This document shows positions 33,454 to 42,955 of a stretch of DNA of 64,000 bases, piece by piece (positions within the stretch are counted from its first letter, which is position 1; each line of letters opens with the position of its first letter). The position numbers and the translations under genes were made by a program. The DNA is taken from assembly GCA_947451145.1 (NCBI GenBank), contig CANFXW010000017.1:1-64000 (forward strand), read 5' to 3'. The notes under the pieces were generated by a model. The model did not search any database. It was not told where the DNA came from and saw only the letters and a program-made list of their open reading frames with translations. Source of the stretch: Sphingomonadaceae bacterium. GTDB lineage: Bacteria > Pseudomonadota > Alphaproteobacteria > Sphingomonadales > Sphingomonadaceae.

Positions 33454-34347
33454 GTGTTGGGTTTTACGCCGTTAGCTATGGCCGCTGTTCTGGCGGGAGC
33501 CACGCCGGATGCGGCCGCGCCTGCTGCGGTTGCGCCGGTGCCTGCGCTTGCCGTGGCAGATGCCGCCGCGCCGCCCGCAACTCCCGGCCCGCCACCTGCA
33601 GAACACGTGCCGCCTGCCGAGCACGAAGATCACGGCAACATCATCGTCAGTGCACGCGGCAAGCCGCCGCCGGAAGATCCGCTGCAAAACCTCAATCTGC
33701 AGAGCTATGAGGTTGTCCAGGCAGTCGACAAGGCGATTATCGCGCCCACTGCCAGCGCCTATCAAAAGGCGGTTCCTGCGCCGCTGCGGCATGGCGTGCA
33801 CAATATGCTGGTAACGCTTGAGGAGCCGACGGTCTTCGTCAACTTCCTGTTGCAGCACAGGATCGGCAAGGCTGCCGAGACGCTGGGCCGCACGGTGATC
33901 AACCTGACGTTGGGGCTGGGCGGGCTGATCGATGTGGCCAAGCGCAAGCCTTTCAATCTGCCGCACCGGGTCAATGGCTTTGGCTATACCATGGGCTTTT
34001 ACGGGGTGAAGTCTGGGCCCTACCTGTTCCTGCCGCTGTTCGGATCGACCTCGGTGCGCGATCTTGCTGGCCGAATTCTGGATATGGGCATTTTGCCAAG
34101 AGCCGCCGGGAAGCCTTTCAAGGGCACCTATTGGACTCTGGGCTATGGCGCGGGGCGCTCGATTGATGATCGTGTCGAGCTGGATCTGGTGCTCACCGAT
34201 ATCCGCGAGAACAGCGCCGATCCCTATATCTCGATGAAAAAGCGCTATCTTAATCTGCGGCAGGCCGAGATCGATGCTTTGCACGGCAAGGCAGTGCCGA
34301 AGAAGCCTGCGGTAGAGCCGCCGGTGCTGGTGCCTGAGCCGAAATGA
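33454..34347 (+). CDS. mlaA: MlaA/VacJ-family outer membrane lipid asymmetry protein
   Basis: A 297-residue protein whose central part (about residues 75-230) is the MlaA domain: DPLQNLN, FVNFLLQ, INLTLGLGGLIDVA and GSTSVRDLAG. MlaA removes misplaced phospholipids from the outer leaflet of the outer membrane. The N-terminal region is an alanine/proline-rich extension after a short signal-like stretch, without a lipobox, unlike the E. coli lipoprotein. The GTG at 33454 follows GAAAGG. It overlaps the next gene by ATGA; no mlaBCDEF genes are in the window. Confidence 0.85.
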   Translation: MLGFTPLAMAAVLAGATPDAAAPAAVAPVPALAVADAAAPPATPGPPPAEHVPPAEHEDHGNIIVSARGKPPPEDPLQNLNLQSYEVVQAVDKAIIAPTASAYQKAVPAPLRHGVHNMLVTLEEPTVFVNFLLQHRIGKAAETLGRTVINLTLGLGGLIDVAKRKPFNLPHRVNGFGYTMGFYGVKSGPYLFLPLFGSTSVRDLAGRILDMGILPRAAGKPFKGTYWTLGYGAGRSIDDRVELDLVLTDIRENSADPYISMKKRYLNLRQAEIDALHGKAVPKKPAVEPPVLVPEPK

Positions 34348-34811
34348 GCGTTGCGTTCCGCCGTGAGGGCGATGAGGAGCATCTTGAGCCCAAGTTCGAG
34401 ATACCCATTCCGCCCGGGCCAAATCTGGTCACGCCGCGCGGGCTGGCGCTGATCCGCGCGCGGCTGGCCGAGATAACGGAGCGGCTGGCAGGGCTCAGCG
34501 ATGAAGCAGAAATCAAGTCCGCCAAGCGCGACCTGCGGTATTGGCAAACCCGCGAGGTTACGGCCGAACTGGTCCCCGCCGCCAACTGCGAGACCGTGGA
34601 AATCGGCACGCGCGTGAAGTTCCGCCTGAACGGCAAGCCCCGCGAACTCGGCATTGTCGGCGATGACGAGGCCGACCCCGCAGCGGGCCTGATCAGCTAT
34701 TCCGCCCCGCTCGCCCGCGCGCTGATCGGGGCAGAGGTGGGGGATCTTCTGGACTTTGCCGGCAATGACGATGCCATCGAAGTTCTGAACATTGCCGTAT
34801 CAGCTAGCTGA
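34344..34811 (+). CDS. GreA/GreB-family transcription elongation factor
   Basis: A 155-residue protein with a short helical N-terminal part (GLALIRARLAEITERLAGL) and a C-terminal FKBP-like Gre domain ([34 protein letters not shown]). It matches the GreA/GreB group that rescues backtracked RNA polymerase, with a length close to GreB. Its start overlaps the mlaA stop (ATGA). Its end overlaps the convergent small CxxC gene by 12 bases. Confidence 0.85.
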   Translation: MSVAFRREGDEEHLEPKFEIPIPPGPNLVTPRGLALIRARLAEITERLAGLSDEAEIKSAKRDLRYWQTREVTAELVPAANCETVEIGTRVKFRLNGKPRELGIVGDDEADPAAGLISYSAPLARALIGAEVGDLLDFAGNDDAIEVLNIAVSAS

Positions 34812-34979
34812 GCTTTTCAACACCCGCATGCCTTTGGTCCGGCTGGTAAGGTGATATTTGCGGCATAGTTCGCAGCGATAGGGGCGCAAGGGCACGTCGG
34901 CGCGCAGGGCCACTGCGGTGGCCTCCTGTTCGGTCTGGTAGCGGGCCTTTTTCTGGCAGATGCCAAGGGTTGTGCGCAT
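34800..34979 (-). CDS. Small CxxC hypothetical protein
   Basis: A 59-residue basic protein with a single Cys near the N-terminus (LGICQKKARY) and a CELC pair followed by RKYHLTSR, a small zinc-ribbon-like look. The ATG at 34979 overlaps the stop of prmA by one base (TGATG), so it is the last gene of that operon. No family name is recognised; function unknown. Its stop lies inside the end of the convergent gre-like gene. Confidence 0.6.
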   Translation of the reverse strand: MRTTLGICQKKARYQTEQEATAVALRADVPLRPYRCELCRKYHLTSRTKGMRVLKSSAS

Positions 34980-35890
34980 CAGCGGCCCCAGTCGGCGCGC
35001 TTCCTCAGCCACAGGATTGACCAGTCGCCGTTGACCAGCCGTTTGGCGATCCGCATTCCGGCGCGGCGGCTGGCCCTGCGGACTTGCGCTTCCTGCGTTT
35101 CCAGCAGTCCGGCCAGCAGCAGATGCCCGCCCGGGACCAGCGCATGCGCGAAATCGGGCGCGAGGTCGATCAGCGGGCCGGCGAGGATGTTGGCGATCAC
35201 CAGATCATAGGGGCCGCGCACTTCAAGCAGCGGGTGGTTCATCCCGTCGGCCGCGAGCATGGTCAACTCGCCACCCCGCGCGCCCATGGTCACGCCGTTT
35301 GTCCGGGCATTATCTTCCACCACATCGATGCAGACCTGATCGATGTCGCTGGCGATGGCCAAGGCTCGCGGCCACAGGTGCAGCGCAGCGAAGGCGAGCA
35401 GGCCGGTGCCGGTGCCGATGTCGGCGATGTTGCGGATCACCAGTCCCTGTTGCTTCATGTGGGTGAGCATGGCGAGGCAACCGGCGGTGGTGGCATGCTG
35501 GCCGGTGCCGAAGGCCTGGCTCGCGGGGATCGCGTAATCGCGAATGCCCGGCGCGATCATGGCAGCGTGTTCGGGCGTGTGGACGTGGAAGCAACCGGCG
35601 AGGATCGGCTCAAGCCCCTGCTGGCTTTGCGTCAGCCAATCGACATCGGGCAGCTTTTCTATGGCGAAGTCCGGCGCAGGCCCGGTGAACAGTGCAGCAA
35701 GCGCAGCCTTGTCAGCCTTGGTCGGCTTGCGCGAAAGCCAGGCTTCCAGCTGCCAGTCATCGGGCTTGTCTTCGGCGATCTCGCTACCGGAGATGACGAT
35801 GTCATGGTCCCAGTCCCACGCATCCTCATGGGCGAGCAGCGCGCCCTCGATGATCGGGCGCGGGGCGAAGGCGGTGATTTTCCAGCTCAT
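34979..35890 (-). CDS. prmA: Ribosomal protein L11 methyltransferase
   Basis: A 303-residue SAM-dependent methyltransferase of the PrmA family, which trimethylates ribosomal protein L11. The substrate-binding N-terminal part is followed by AFGTGQHATTAGCL, the SAM motif DIGTGTGLLAFAAL, and the NPxL-type motif seen as VIANILAGPL. It overlaps the upstream MBL gene by ATGA. Length is normal. Confidence 0.94.
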   Translation of the reverse strand: MSWKITAFAPRPIIEGALLAHEDAWDWDHDIVISGSEIAEDKPDDWQLEAWLSRKPTKADKAALAALFTGPAPDFAIEKLPDVDWLTQSQQGLEPILAGCFHVHTPEHAAMIAPGIRDYAIPASQAFGTGQHATTAGCLAMLTHMKQQGLVIRNIADIGTGTGLLAFAALHLWPRALAIASDIDQVCIDVVEDNARTNGVTMGARGGELTMLAADGMNHPLLEVRGPYDLVIANILAGPLIDLAPDFAHALVPGGHLLLAGLLETQEAQVRRASRRAGMRIAKRLVNGDWSILWLRKRADWGR

Positions 35891-36801
35891 TTGGGGGGCA
35901 ATGCCGTGGCGTTTTCTGAGGCGAGGCGTTCGTCAAAGCGTTTCGCTGCTGCAAGGGCATAGGCCCGGCACGCTCCCGCCTGAACGAGCGGCTTCACGCC
36001 CGACATGCGATCAAACAGATTGCTTGCCGAAGGGTGGGGGGTGATCAGAATATCGCAAGGAAGGGTCGCGATGGCGCCAAGCCCGGTGTGCACGGCGGCG
36101 ATCCGCTTGGGGTTGTCGGAAAAGCGATAACTCTCTGCGGAAATGACCGTAGCGCTATCAGCATAGGCGATGGTCCGGCATTCGATGCCTTGGCAATCCC
36201 GCCACGTCCAACTGGTCGATCCCGGTGAATGGGCCGGGGTGGCCGCAGGCGTGAAGTCTATGCCACCAACCGTCAGTCGGCCGTAGTTCAGCATCGTCTT
36301 TTCGATGCGCAAAGGCGCCATGCTATGCTTGGCAAGCATAGGATACTGCGGATCGCCGGGATCGGGCTGACCGGTGCCTAAGGCTTGCGCCTGAAATGGC
36401 CCCGCAGCAACGCGAGCCCCAGATTCCCGCTGAATTTCTGCCAGCGCTCCGGCATGGTCATAATGTTCATGGCTGACCAGAATCCAGCGAATGGCACGCG
36501 GCGAAAAGCCCAGCTTGCGGATATTGGCCAGCACCAGCGGCGCAGCCTCTGGCACGCCGCCATCGAGCAGGACCAGCCCGGCTTGTGTCTGCACCAACAG
36601 CGCTGTGATGCCGCAGGTTCCGACATAATAGGTATTGCCGAAAATCCGCGCTGGCGGGGCGGGATCTGCCCAGCCGTCGCGCCCCGCACAGGCGGCAGCG
36701 ATGTTGCGGGTCGCGCCGGGGCGGGGCGGCAAGGGCTGCGCAGTTGCGGGCAGCGCCAGCGCGGCAGCGAGCAGGGCAGCAATCGGCAGTCTAGCGGACA
36801 T
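35887..36801 (-). CDS. Subclass B3-like metallo-beta-lactamase
   Basis: A 304-residue secreted zinc hydrolase with a signal peptide ending near TAQ. The zinc ligands match subclass B3: H111-x-H113-x-D115-H116 (SHEHYDHAG), H191 in AHSPGSTSWTW, and H256 in ITPHPSASNLFDRM. Such enzymes hydrolyse beta-lactams including carbapenems in the periplasm, though some relatives have other substrates. The ATG at 36801 has GGAG at 36811-36808. It sits between an SDR gene and prmA in one operon, an unusual place; no LysR-type regulator is next to it. Confidence 0.85.
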   Translation of the reverse strand: MSARLPIAALLAAALALPATAQPLPPRPGATRNIAAACAGRDGWADPAPPARIFGNTYYVGTCGITALLVQTQAGLVLLDGGVPEAAPLVLANIRKLGFSPRAIRWILVSHEHYDHAGALAEIQRESGARVAAGPFQAQALGTGQPDPGDPQYPMLAKHSMAPLRIEKTMLNYGRLTVGGIDFTPAATPAHSPGSTSWTWRDCQGIECRTIAYADSATVISAESYRFSDNPKRIAAVHTGLGAIATLPCDILITPHPSASNLFDRMSGVKPLVQAGACRAYALAAAKRFDERLASENATALPPK

Positions 36802-37507
36802 AGCTCGCTCCATTGGCATCAATCGTTGCGCCGCTCATGCTCCCGGGCGCGTCGAGCGCGCAGAAGGCGACGATGCGGGCGATCTCTTCCGGGCTGGCGA
36901 CCCGGCCGAGCGGAATGTCGCGCAGCAGGCCTTCACCGCCACGGCTGGCGAGATAGTCATCGGCCATCGCGGTATCAGTGAACCCCGGCGCTACAGCAAA
37001 GCTGAGGATTCCTTCATGGGCATAGGCGCGCGCGATAGTCTTGTGCAGCGCCAGCATCCCGCCCTTGCTGGCGGCATAGTGCCAGTGATCGGGCGAATCA
37101 CCGCGATGCCCGGCGCGGCTGGCAACGTGGACAACGCGGCCGCCCGTCGCCTCGGCCAGCCAGTGCTTCACGGCAAAGCGCGAAAGCTGAGCGGCGGCGG
37201 TAAGGTTGATGCGCAGGGTATCTTCCCACTCGTCGAGCCAGAGAATGTCCGAGTTATCGAGCGGGTTGGGTGAAAACAGCCCGGCATTGTTGATCAGCAC
37301 ATCGATATGGCCGTCTGCGCGGGCCAGCGCCTCTTCCCACAGCATCTGCGGGGCGGAAGGCTCGGCGAAATCGGCGGCAACAGTATCGACATCGATCGCC
37401 GAAGTGGCATGGCCGATCACCCGCACGCCCCGTTCCTCCAGCGCAGCGGTGATCGCCGCGCCAATCCCGCGCGATGATCCGGTTACGAGTGCAGTTATAT
37501 AGGCCAT
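36791..37507 (-). CDS. SDR-family oxidoreductase
   Basis: A 238-residue short-chain dehydrogenase/reductase. The NAD(P) motif TGSSRGIGAA is near residues 9-18, NNAG follows, and the catalytic serine, YAASK tyrosine and lysine are present (VASRAGH, then HYAASKGG). The start MAYITALVTGSS at 37507 is used; an earlier frame lacks similarity. It overlaps the start region of the B3 enzyme gene by 11 bases. Substrate unknown. Confidence 0.86.
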   Translation of the reverse strand: MAYITALVTGSSRGIGAAITAALEERGVRVIGHATSAIDVDTVAADFAEPSAPQMLWEEALARADGHIDVLINNAGLFSPNPLDNSDILWLDEWEDTLRINLTAAAQLSRFAVKHWLAEATGGRVVHVASRAGHRGDSPDHWHYAASKGGMLALHKTIARAYAHEGILSFAVAPGFTDTAMADDYLASRGGEGLLRDIPLGRVASPEEIARIVAFCALDAPGSMSGATIDANGASYVR

Positions 37508-37636
37508 CACGGCAGCGATAGGGCGAGATAGCGTTGAAGCCAAGTCACACTGGCTTGCACCGCGAACCATTTTGACTAAGGGGAGAGTCGCGCGGGCATC
37601 CGGCTCGCAACACTATTCCAAAGGGAACTGGCCAAG

Positions 37637-38026
37637 ATGGCAAGCCAAGCCAAGCGACCGCTGTCACCACACTTGCAAATCTGGCGATGGGGGCCGGCCA
37701 TGGCCATCTCCATCCTGCACCGCGTTACCGGCGGTGGTCTCGGCACTGTCGGCCTTGGCGTGCTGCTCTGGTGGCTTTGCGCGCTGGCTAGCGGGCCAGA
37801 GGCCTATGCGACGTTCTCGGCACACGCTGGCGCATGGTACGGCAAGGTTGTGTTGATCGGCCTGACATGGGCGTTCTTTGAACACCTGCTCACGGGCCTG
37901 CGCCACTTCGTGCTCGATGTCGGGGCCGGCTATGAGCTCAAGACAAATGCCACCTGGTCGATGCTGATCCCGGTGCTGGCCGTTCTTCTTACCGCGGGCT
38001 TCTGGGCCCTGATCCTCTTTCGTTAA
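37637..38026 (+). CDS. sdhC: Succinate dehydrogenase cytochrome b556 subunit
   Basis: A 129-residue three-helix membrane anchor of complex II. The N-terminal LSPHLQIWRWGPAMAISILH is diagnostic, and the heme-ligand region ending FEHLLTGLRHFVLDVG is present. AAAGGGAACTGG lies upstream of the ATG. It begins the sdhCDA run. The 129-base gap before it should hold the promoter. Confidence 0.95.
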   Translation: MASQAKRPLSPHLQIWRWGPAMAISILHRVTGGGLGTVGLGVLLWWLCALASGPEAYATFSAHAGAWYGKVVLIGLTWAFFEHLLTGLRHFVLDVGAGYELKTNATWSMLIPVLAVLLTAGFWALILFR

Positions 38027-38037
38027 GGGCAGCTGAC

Positions 38038-38421
38038 ATGGGCAACGGAACCTCTATCGGGCGCGTGCGCGGACTGGGATCGGCGCATCACGGTGCGCAT
38101 CACTGGCTGCTGCAGCGCTTCACCGCGATCGGTAACCTGATCTTGCTTACCTATCTGCTGGTCAGCTTCCTGCTGCTGCCGGGCTATAACTTCGTCGCCG
38201 TGCACGCATGGCTGTCAAAGCCGGTGTCGGCGACCGCAGTCGGCCTGCTGGTGATCAGCCTGTTCTGGCACGCGCGGCTTGGCCTGCAGGTGGTGGTAGA
38301 GGACTATGTCCACGAAGCCGGCAGCGCTTTCGCCGCCAAAGCCGCACTCAATCTTCTTTCGTTCGGTGGCATGGTCTTCGGCCTGCTCTCGATCATTCGC
38401 ATTGCCCTCGGAGCCGCCTGA
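38038..38421 (+). CDS. sdhD: Succinate dehydrogenase membrane anchor subunit
   Basis: A 127-residue three-helix anchor. [20 protein letters not shown] is the typical start of alphaproteobacterial SdhD, and [16 protein letters not shown] holds the heme-side histidine and the quinone-site region. It lies 11 bases after sdhC and 1 base before sdhA. Confidence 0.95.
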   Translation: MGNGTSIGRVRGLGSAHHGAHHWLLQRFTAIGNLILLTYLLVSFLLLPGYNFVAVHAWLSKPVSATAVGLLVISLFWHARLGLQVVVEDYVHEAGSAFAAKAALNLLSFGGMVFGLLSIIRIALGAA

Positions 38422-38422
38422 G

Positions 38423-40234
38423 ATGACCACTGCCCCCGCATACAAGATCATCGACCACACCTACGACACGGTTGTCGTCGGCGCTGGCGGCTCGGGCCTG
38501 CGCGCCACCATGGGCAGCGCCGAGGCCGGTCTGAAAACCGCCTGCATCACCAAGGTGTTCCCCACCCGCAGCCACACTGTGGCGGCACAGGGCGGCATCG
38601 CGGCGAGCCTGACCAACAACACGCCCGATCACTGGACCTGGCACATGTTCGATACCGTCAAGGGTTCGGACTGGCTGGGCGATCAGGACGCTATCGAATA
38701 TATGGTGCGTGAAGCGCCTGCTGCGGTTTACGAGCTGGAGCACGCTGGCGTGCCCTTCAGCCGCAACGCCGATGGCACGATCTATCAGCGCCCCTTCGGC
38801 GGCCACATGCAGAACATGGGTGAGGGCCCTCCGGTTCAGCGCACCTGCGCCGCGGCAGACCGCACCGGCCACGCCATGCTCCACGCGCTCTATCAGCAGA
38901 GCCTGAAGTATGCGGCGGACTTCTTTATCGAATACTTCGCTATCGATCTGATCATGGAGAACGGAGAATGCCGCGGCGTGATCGCCATGTGCATGGACGA
39001 TGGCTCGATCCATCGCTTCCGTTCGAAGGCTGTCGTGCTGGCAACCGGCGGCTATGGCCGCTGCTATTACACCGCGACTTCGGCCCACACCTGCACGGGT
39101 GACGGCGGCGGCATGGTTCTGCGTGCGGGCTTGCCGCTGCAGGACATGGAATTCGTCCAGTTCCACCCGACCGGCATCTATGGTGCCGGCGTTCTCATCA
39201 CCGAGGGCGCACGCGGTGAGGGCGGTTACCTGACCAACTCCGAAGGCGAGCGCTTCATGGAACGCTATGCTCCCTCGGCGAAGGATCTGGCATCGCGTGA
39301 CGTGGTTTCGCGCTCGATGGCGCTGGAAATGCGCGAAGGTCGCGGCGTTGGCCCTGAAAAGGACCACATCTACCTCCACCTCGATCACATTGATCCCAAG
39401 GTGCTGGCCGAGCGTCTGCCCGGCATTACCGAGAGCGGCAAGATCTTTGCTGGCGTCGATCTCACCCGCCAGCCGCTGCCGGTCTGCCCGACGGTGCACT
39501 ACAACATGGGCGGCATCCCGACGAACTATCACGGCGAAGTGATGACCATCGGCGCGGACGGCAACCCCGAAACCGTCGTCCCCGGCCTGTTCGCGGTGGG
39601 TGAAGCGGCCTGCGTATCGGTCCACGGCGCGAACCGCCTCGGCTCGAACTCGCTGATCGATCTCGTGGTGTTCGGCCGCGCTGCCGGCCACCGCCTGAAG
39701 GAACTGATCCAGCCGGGCACGGCGCACGCCGAACTGCCCAAGGACAGCGCCGACCTCGCGCTGACCCGCCTCGATCACTTCCGCAACGCCAATGGCGGCT
39801 CGTCCACGGCCGAAGTGCGTCTGGAAATGCAGCGCACCATGACCAAGGGCTGCGCCGTGTTCCGCGACGATGCCCTGATGAGCGAAGGCAAGGCGAACCT
39901 TGCCAAGACCTACACCCGGATGCAGGACATCAAGGTGACCGACCGTTCGCTGATCTGGAACTCGGACCTGATCGAAACGCTGGAGCTGGACAACCTGATC
40001 GCTCAGGCATCAGTCACCATTCACGGCGCGCACAACCGCAAGGAAAGCCGCGGCGCCCACGCGCACGAGGACTTCCCCGATCGCGACGACAAGAACTGGA
40101 TGAAGCACACCGCCGCCTGGTTCAACGGCTGGGGCGGCAAGGGCGGCGAAGTCAAAATCGACTACCGTCCGGTGCACGAGTTCACGCTGACGGACGATGT
40201 GGAGTACATCAAGCCGAAGAAGCGGGTTTATTGA
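38423..40234 (+). CDS. sdhA: Succinate dehydrogenase flavoprotein subunit
   Basis: A 603-residue flavoprotein that oxidises succinate to fumarate on the cytoplasmic side of complex II. The covalent FAD histidine lies in [18 protein letters not shown] is the dinucleotide motif; [15 protein letters not shown] holds active-site residues. The ATG at 38423 follows sdhD by one base. A strong terminator follows 28 bases after the stop, and no iron-sulfur subunit gene (sdhB) follows as it does in many operons. Confidence 0.97.
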   Translation: MTTAPAYKIIDHTYDTVVVGAGGSGLRATMGSAEAGLKTACITKVFPTRSHTVAAQGGIAASLTNNTPDHWTWHMFDTVKGSDWLGDQDAIEYMVREAPAAVYELEHAGVPFSRNADGTIYQRPFGGHMQNMGEGPPVQRTCAAADRTGHAMLHALYQQSLKYAADFFIEYFAIDLIMENGECRGVIAMCMDDGSIHRFRSKAVVLATGGYGRCYYTATSAHTCTGDGGGMVLRAGLPLQDMEFVQFHPTGIYGAGVLITEGARGEGGYLTNSEGERFMERYAPSAKDLASRDVVSRSMALEMREGRGVGPEKDHIYLHLDHIDPKVLAERLPGITESGKIFAGVDLTRQPLPVCPTVHYNMGGIPTNYHGEVMTIGADGNPETVVPGLFAVGEAACVSVHGANRLGSNSLIDLVVFGRAAGHRLKELIQPGTAHAELPKDSADLALTRLDHFRNANGGSSTAEVRLEMQRTMTKGCAVFRDDALMSEGKANLAKTYTRMQDIKVTDRSLIWNSDLIETLELDNLIAQASVTIHGAHNRKESRGAHAHEDFPDRDDKNWMKHTAAWFNGWGGKGGEVKIDYRPVHEFTLTDDVEYIKPKKRVY

Positions 40235-40262
40235 GAACCTGCTTTGAGAGCTAGTATTAGAG

Positions 40263-40290
40263 GGCCGGGGCAGAAATGCTCCGGCCTTTT
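40263..40290 (+). terminator. Intrinsic terminator after sdhA
   Basis: A 10-base stem (GGCCGGGGCA with TGCTCCGGCC, one G-U pair) closed by the loop GAAA is followed directly by TTTT. It is a textbook Rho-independent terminator ending the sdhCDA operon. Confidence 0.88.
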
Positions 40291-40403
40291 GCGTCAGTGA
40301 CAATGGTGGGCGATGCGGCGCAACAAGATGGTTGCCTCGGGTCGCGTGATGAGCTTCATTCGATGGAATTTTCTTGCCGCAGTAGGACGAAGGGAACTGC
40401 CCG

Positions 40404-41135
40404 ATGAAAATGAACCTGCTTCTCAGCGTTACCGCCGCCGGTTTGGCACTGTCGATACCCCACGCCGCCGCCCAGACCGCTCCCATGTTCAAGCCAATTC
40501 CCGCACCCTCGGCCAAGGTCGCCAACGCTTCCGTTCTCTCTACAGAAACAGTTCCGGTGCAGGTCAGGATCAAGGGCAACGGTTCAGTTCGGATCGCTTC
40601 AGTCAAGGTTTGCACTGGGTCTGGAGAGCCTGCTGAGACGAAATGCAACCAAGCCATCGCCAAGGGGGATCAGATCACCTTCAAGGCTATGCCGCAGCCG
40701 GGAATGAAGTTTTATGGCTGGGTCGGCAATTGCTCTGGTTCGGAGGAGACCTGCACTGTGGTTGCCAACGGCCCGCTTGACGTCGGGGCAGGATTTGGCG
40801 GCATTCCGCACAAGATCACGGTCTATTATCCCGGTTTGACCAAACAACAGGCAATCTTCACGGTCGTCGGCAGCCCGAACACTAACTTCATTTGCGACAA
40901 GAAGGTTTATAACCTGACGGGCAGCCAATTTACCGGCGTCTGCCACTCTGGCGGTTTCCCGCAAGGAAAGACCATTTTGTTGCGGGCCACCCGCTATGTC
41001 CCAATTGCCGGCGGTCAAAAGATTTCCGGGGCAGCTTGGGGCGGTGCCTGTGCTGGCACTAGCGCAGAGGTCTGCTCGATCAAGATTGATGGAGACATGG
41101 TCGTGACAGTTCAGGGGGCGGTGCCTGTTCCCTGA
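40404..41135 (+). CDS. Secreted protein with InlB-type repeat segments
   Basis: A 243-residue protein with a signal peptide (MKMNLLLSVTAAGLALSIPH, cleaved near AQT). Two segments resemble the divergent InlB B-repeat: GMKFYGWVGNCSGSEETCTV then ANGPLDVGAGF, and later SGAAWGGACAGTSAEVCSI. Eight cysteines suggest disulfides in the periplasm or outside the cell. AAGGGA precedes the start. It lies where sdhB might be expected but is unrelated to it. Function unknown. Confidence 0.7.
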   Translation: MKMNLLLSVTAAGLALSIPHAAAQTAPMFKPIPAPSAKVANASVLSTETVPVQVRIKGNGSVRIASVKVCTGSGEPAETKCNQAIAKGDQITFKAMPQPGMKFYGWVGNCSGSEETCTVVANGPLDVGAGFGGIPHKITVYYPGLTKQQAIFTVVGSPNTNFICDKKVYNLTGSQFTGVCHSGGFPQGKTILLRATRYVPIAGGQKISGAAWGGACAGTSAEVCSIKIDGDMVVTVQGAVPVP

Positions 41136-41233
41136 ACTGGTCCATCAGGATTACGGGATTGCGGTGGGGATTGCGGTGACAGTTTACTTAAGTCCTTAAC
41201 TCTCGCCGTCCCAACCCGGCCGCGACGTCGGGC

Positions 41234-41257
41234 GGGGACACGCAATAGCATGTCCCC
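41234..41257. repeat. GGGGACAC palindromic repeat, copy 1
   Basis: A 24-base imperfect palindrome, from GGGGACACGC to CATGTCCCC, lies between the secreted protein gene and the convergent NTF2-like gene. It belongs to the same family as the pair at 48654-48715. A 14-base perfect palindrome GGCGGAATTCCGCC follows at 41277-41290. Confidence 0.75.
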
Positions 41258-41295
41258 CTTAGCAGCCTCAAAAACAGGCGGAATTCCGCCCAACC

Positions 41296-41703
41296 TTACC
41301 CCGCCAGCGCAGCAGATTCCCGCGGGTCGAAATAGTCGCGCCAGTGGGTGACCATCCCGTCCTTTAGCTCAAAGGCCCCCATAGAGCGCAGCACAACATC
41401 CGGTGCATCGCCGGATTTTTTCCGGAAGCGTTCTACCCGTTCAACCAGAACTGCAGTCTCGTCGCCCCGGATCAGCGGCAGGGTGAAGTCCACGGCTTCC
41501 CATTTGCTCATGAAGGGCATCAGGAAATCGTAGGCCTGATCGGGGCCGGTGCAGGTCAGGTGGGGCATCGGTACGTTTTCATAGCGGCAATCCGGCGCGA
41601 GCAGGGCGCGGAATTCGTCGCGGCTCATTTCCGGCCAATGCTCGCAGATCCTGCGCACTGTTTCCAGGCTCGCGATTGCCTGGGATTTACCTGCCACTGT
41701 CAT
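41296..41703 (-). CDS. NTF2-like / limonene-epoxide hydrolase-type protein
   Basis: A 135-residue NTF2-fold protein resembling the limonene-1,2-epoxide hydrolase and SnoaL group: ETVRRICEHWPEM, then APDCRYENVPMPH and GMVTHWRDYFDPR. The ATG at 41703 has GGAGA at normal spacing. It is divergent from the luciferase-like monooxygenase gene across 187 bases. Active-site identity cannot be confirmed by reading. The pairing with two flavin enzymes suggests a shared small-molecule pathway. Confidence 0.8.
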   Translation of the reverse strand: MTVAGKSQAIASLETVRRICEHWPEMSRDEFRALLAPDCRYENVPMPHLTCTGPDQAYDFLMPFMSKWEAVDFTLPLIRGDETAVLVERVERFRKKSGDAPDVVLRSMGAFELKDGMVTHWRDYFDPRESAALAG

Positions 41704-41890
41704 GCTTGTTCTCCGCCATCTGCTCGTGATCCTGCGTAACAAGGATGTCTGCTGGCGGGAAGTGTGATCGCCCTAACCAAGCATACCAGCCCGGCGAATT
41801 CTTCGCTTGCTATTGAAACGGTCTGGGTGACATTATTCCGCCAACAGCGCGAACGCTTCCACGATTCGCGGCACGGGAAAGGACAGCTCA
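41704..41890. promoter_or_regulatory. Divergent promoter region, NTF2-like and monooxygenase genes
   Basis: These 187 bases lie between two divergent starts, so they should hold both promoters. AAAGGA shortly before 41891 serves the monooxygenase gene. No clear operator palindrome, RNA gene or terminator was seen. Confidence 0.4.
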
Positions 41891-42949
41891 ATGCGCGTCG
41901 GCATGCACCTCGGCTTTCAGAACCTTGCGGGCGTGCCCGATCACGAGTTCTTCCTGCGGGAAACCAAGCTCGCGGTTGAGGCGGAGGCGATGGGGTTCGA
42001 CTATGTCGGGCCGGTCGAGCATCACTTCACCGACTATGCGGCCTGCCCCGATCCCTTCGGCATGCTGTCCTATGTCGCGGCGAAAACGAGCAAGATTGAC
42101 CTGATCACCGGCGCGGTGATCCTGCCGTGGAACAACCCGCTGCGCGTGGTAGAGCAGGCGCTGCAGCTGGATGCCCTGTGCGAAGGCCGCCTGATCCTTG
42201 GCATGGGCCGTGGTGCCGCGCGCCGCGAATTCCGCTCGTTCGGCGTAGAGCTGGCAGACAGCCGCGAGATGTTTGACGAGGCGGCGGTGATCATCATGGA
42301 AGGCCTCGAAACCGGCATCGTCGAGGCTGACGGCAAGTGGTACAAGATCCCCCGCACCGAAGTGCGTCCGCGCCCGTTCAAGAGCTTCAAGGGCCGGGTG
42401 GTGCAGGTGACGATGTCGCCCAGCTCGGTCGAGGTTTCCGCCCGGCTCGGCACGCAGGCGTTGCGCTTCAGCCAGGGTGACTGGCGCAACGCCATCCCCG
42501 AAATCAACTCCTACCGCGCCAAGTTCGAGGAAGTGCACCACCGCAAGGCGCCCGCCTTCATCATCTCGGACTTCGTGCTTTGCCACCCGGACAAGGCCGA
42601 AGTCGGCCGCCGCACTGACACCTATTTCTCCAAGATGTTCGAAACGGTGGCCAACCACTACGAATTCATGTCCGACCACTTCAAGTCGCTGCCCAGCTAT
42701 TCCACCTACGAATACATGGGCCGCGCGGCAGAGGCGGCGGGCGGGGCGCACAAGGCCTATACCGACTATATCGGCGGCAACATGATCGGCACGCCCGAAG
42801 AGATCATCGCCCACCACCAGATGCGCAAGGAAATGGTCGGTGATTACGAGATGCTGGCCAATTTCAGCTTCGGCGGCTTGCCCTATGAGATGGTCTACGA
42901 GCAGCTCAAGCTGTTCGCCGACAAGGTGCTGCCGCATATCAAGGGGTGA
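41891..42949 (+). CDS. Luciferase-like (LLM class) flavin monooxygenase
   Basis: A 352-residue TIM-barrel oxidoreductase of the bacterial luciferase family, using reduced FMN or F420. Typical blocks are AEAMGFDYVGPVEHHF at the start, AVILPWNNPLRVVEQ, and LCEGRLILGMGRGAARREF. It is 6 bases upstream of the OYE-family gene on the same strand, so the two are co-expressed; the second could supply or follow this reaction. The substrate is unknown. Confidence 0.87.
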   Translation: MRVGMHLGFQNLAGVPDHEFFLRETKLAVEAEAMGFDYVGPVEHHFTDYAACPDPFGMLSYVAAKTSKIDLITGAVILPWNNPLRVVEQALQLDALCEGRLILGMGRGAARREFRSFGVELADSREMFDEAAVIIMEGLETGIVEADGKWYKIPRTEVRPRPFKSFKGRVVQVTMSPSSVEVSARLGTQALRFSQGDWRNAIPEINSYRAKFEEVHHRKAPAFIISDFVLCHPDKAEVGRRTDTYFSKMFETVANHYEFMSDHFKSLPSYSTYEYMGRAAEAAGGAHKAYTDYIGGNMIGTPEEIIAHHQMRKEMVGDYEMLANFSFGGLPYEMVYEQLKLFADKVLPHIKG

Positions 42950-42955
42950 GGGTTT

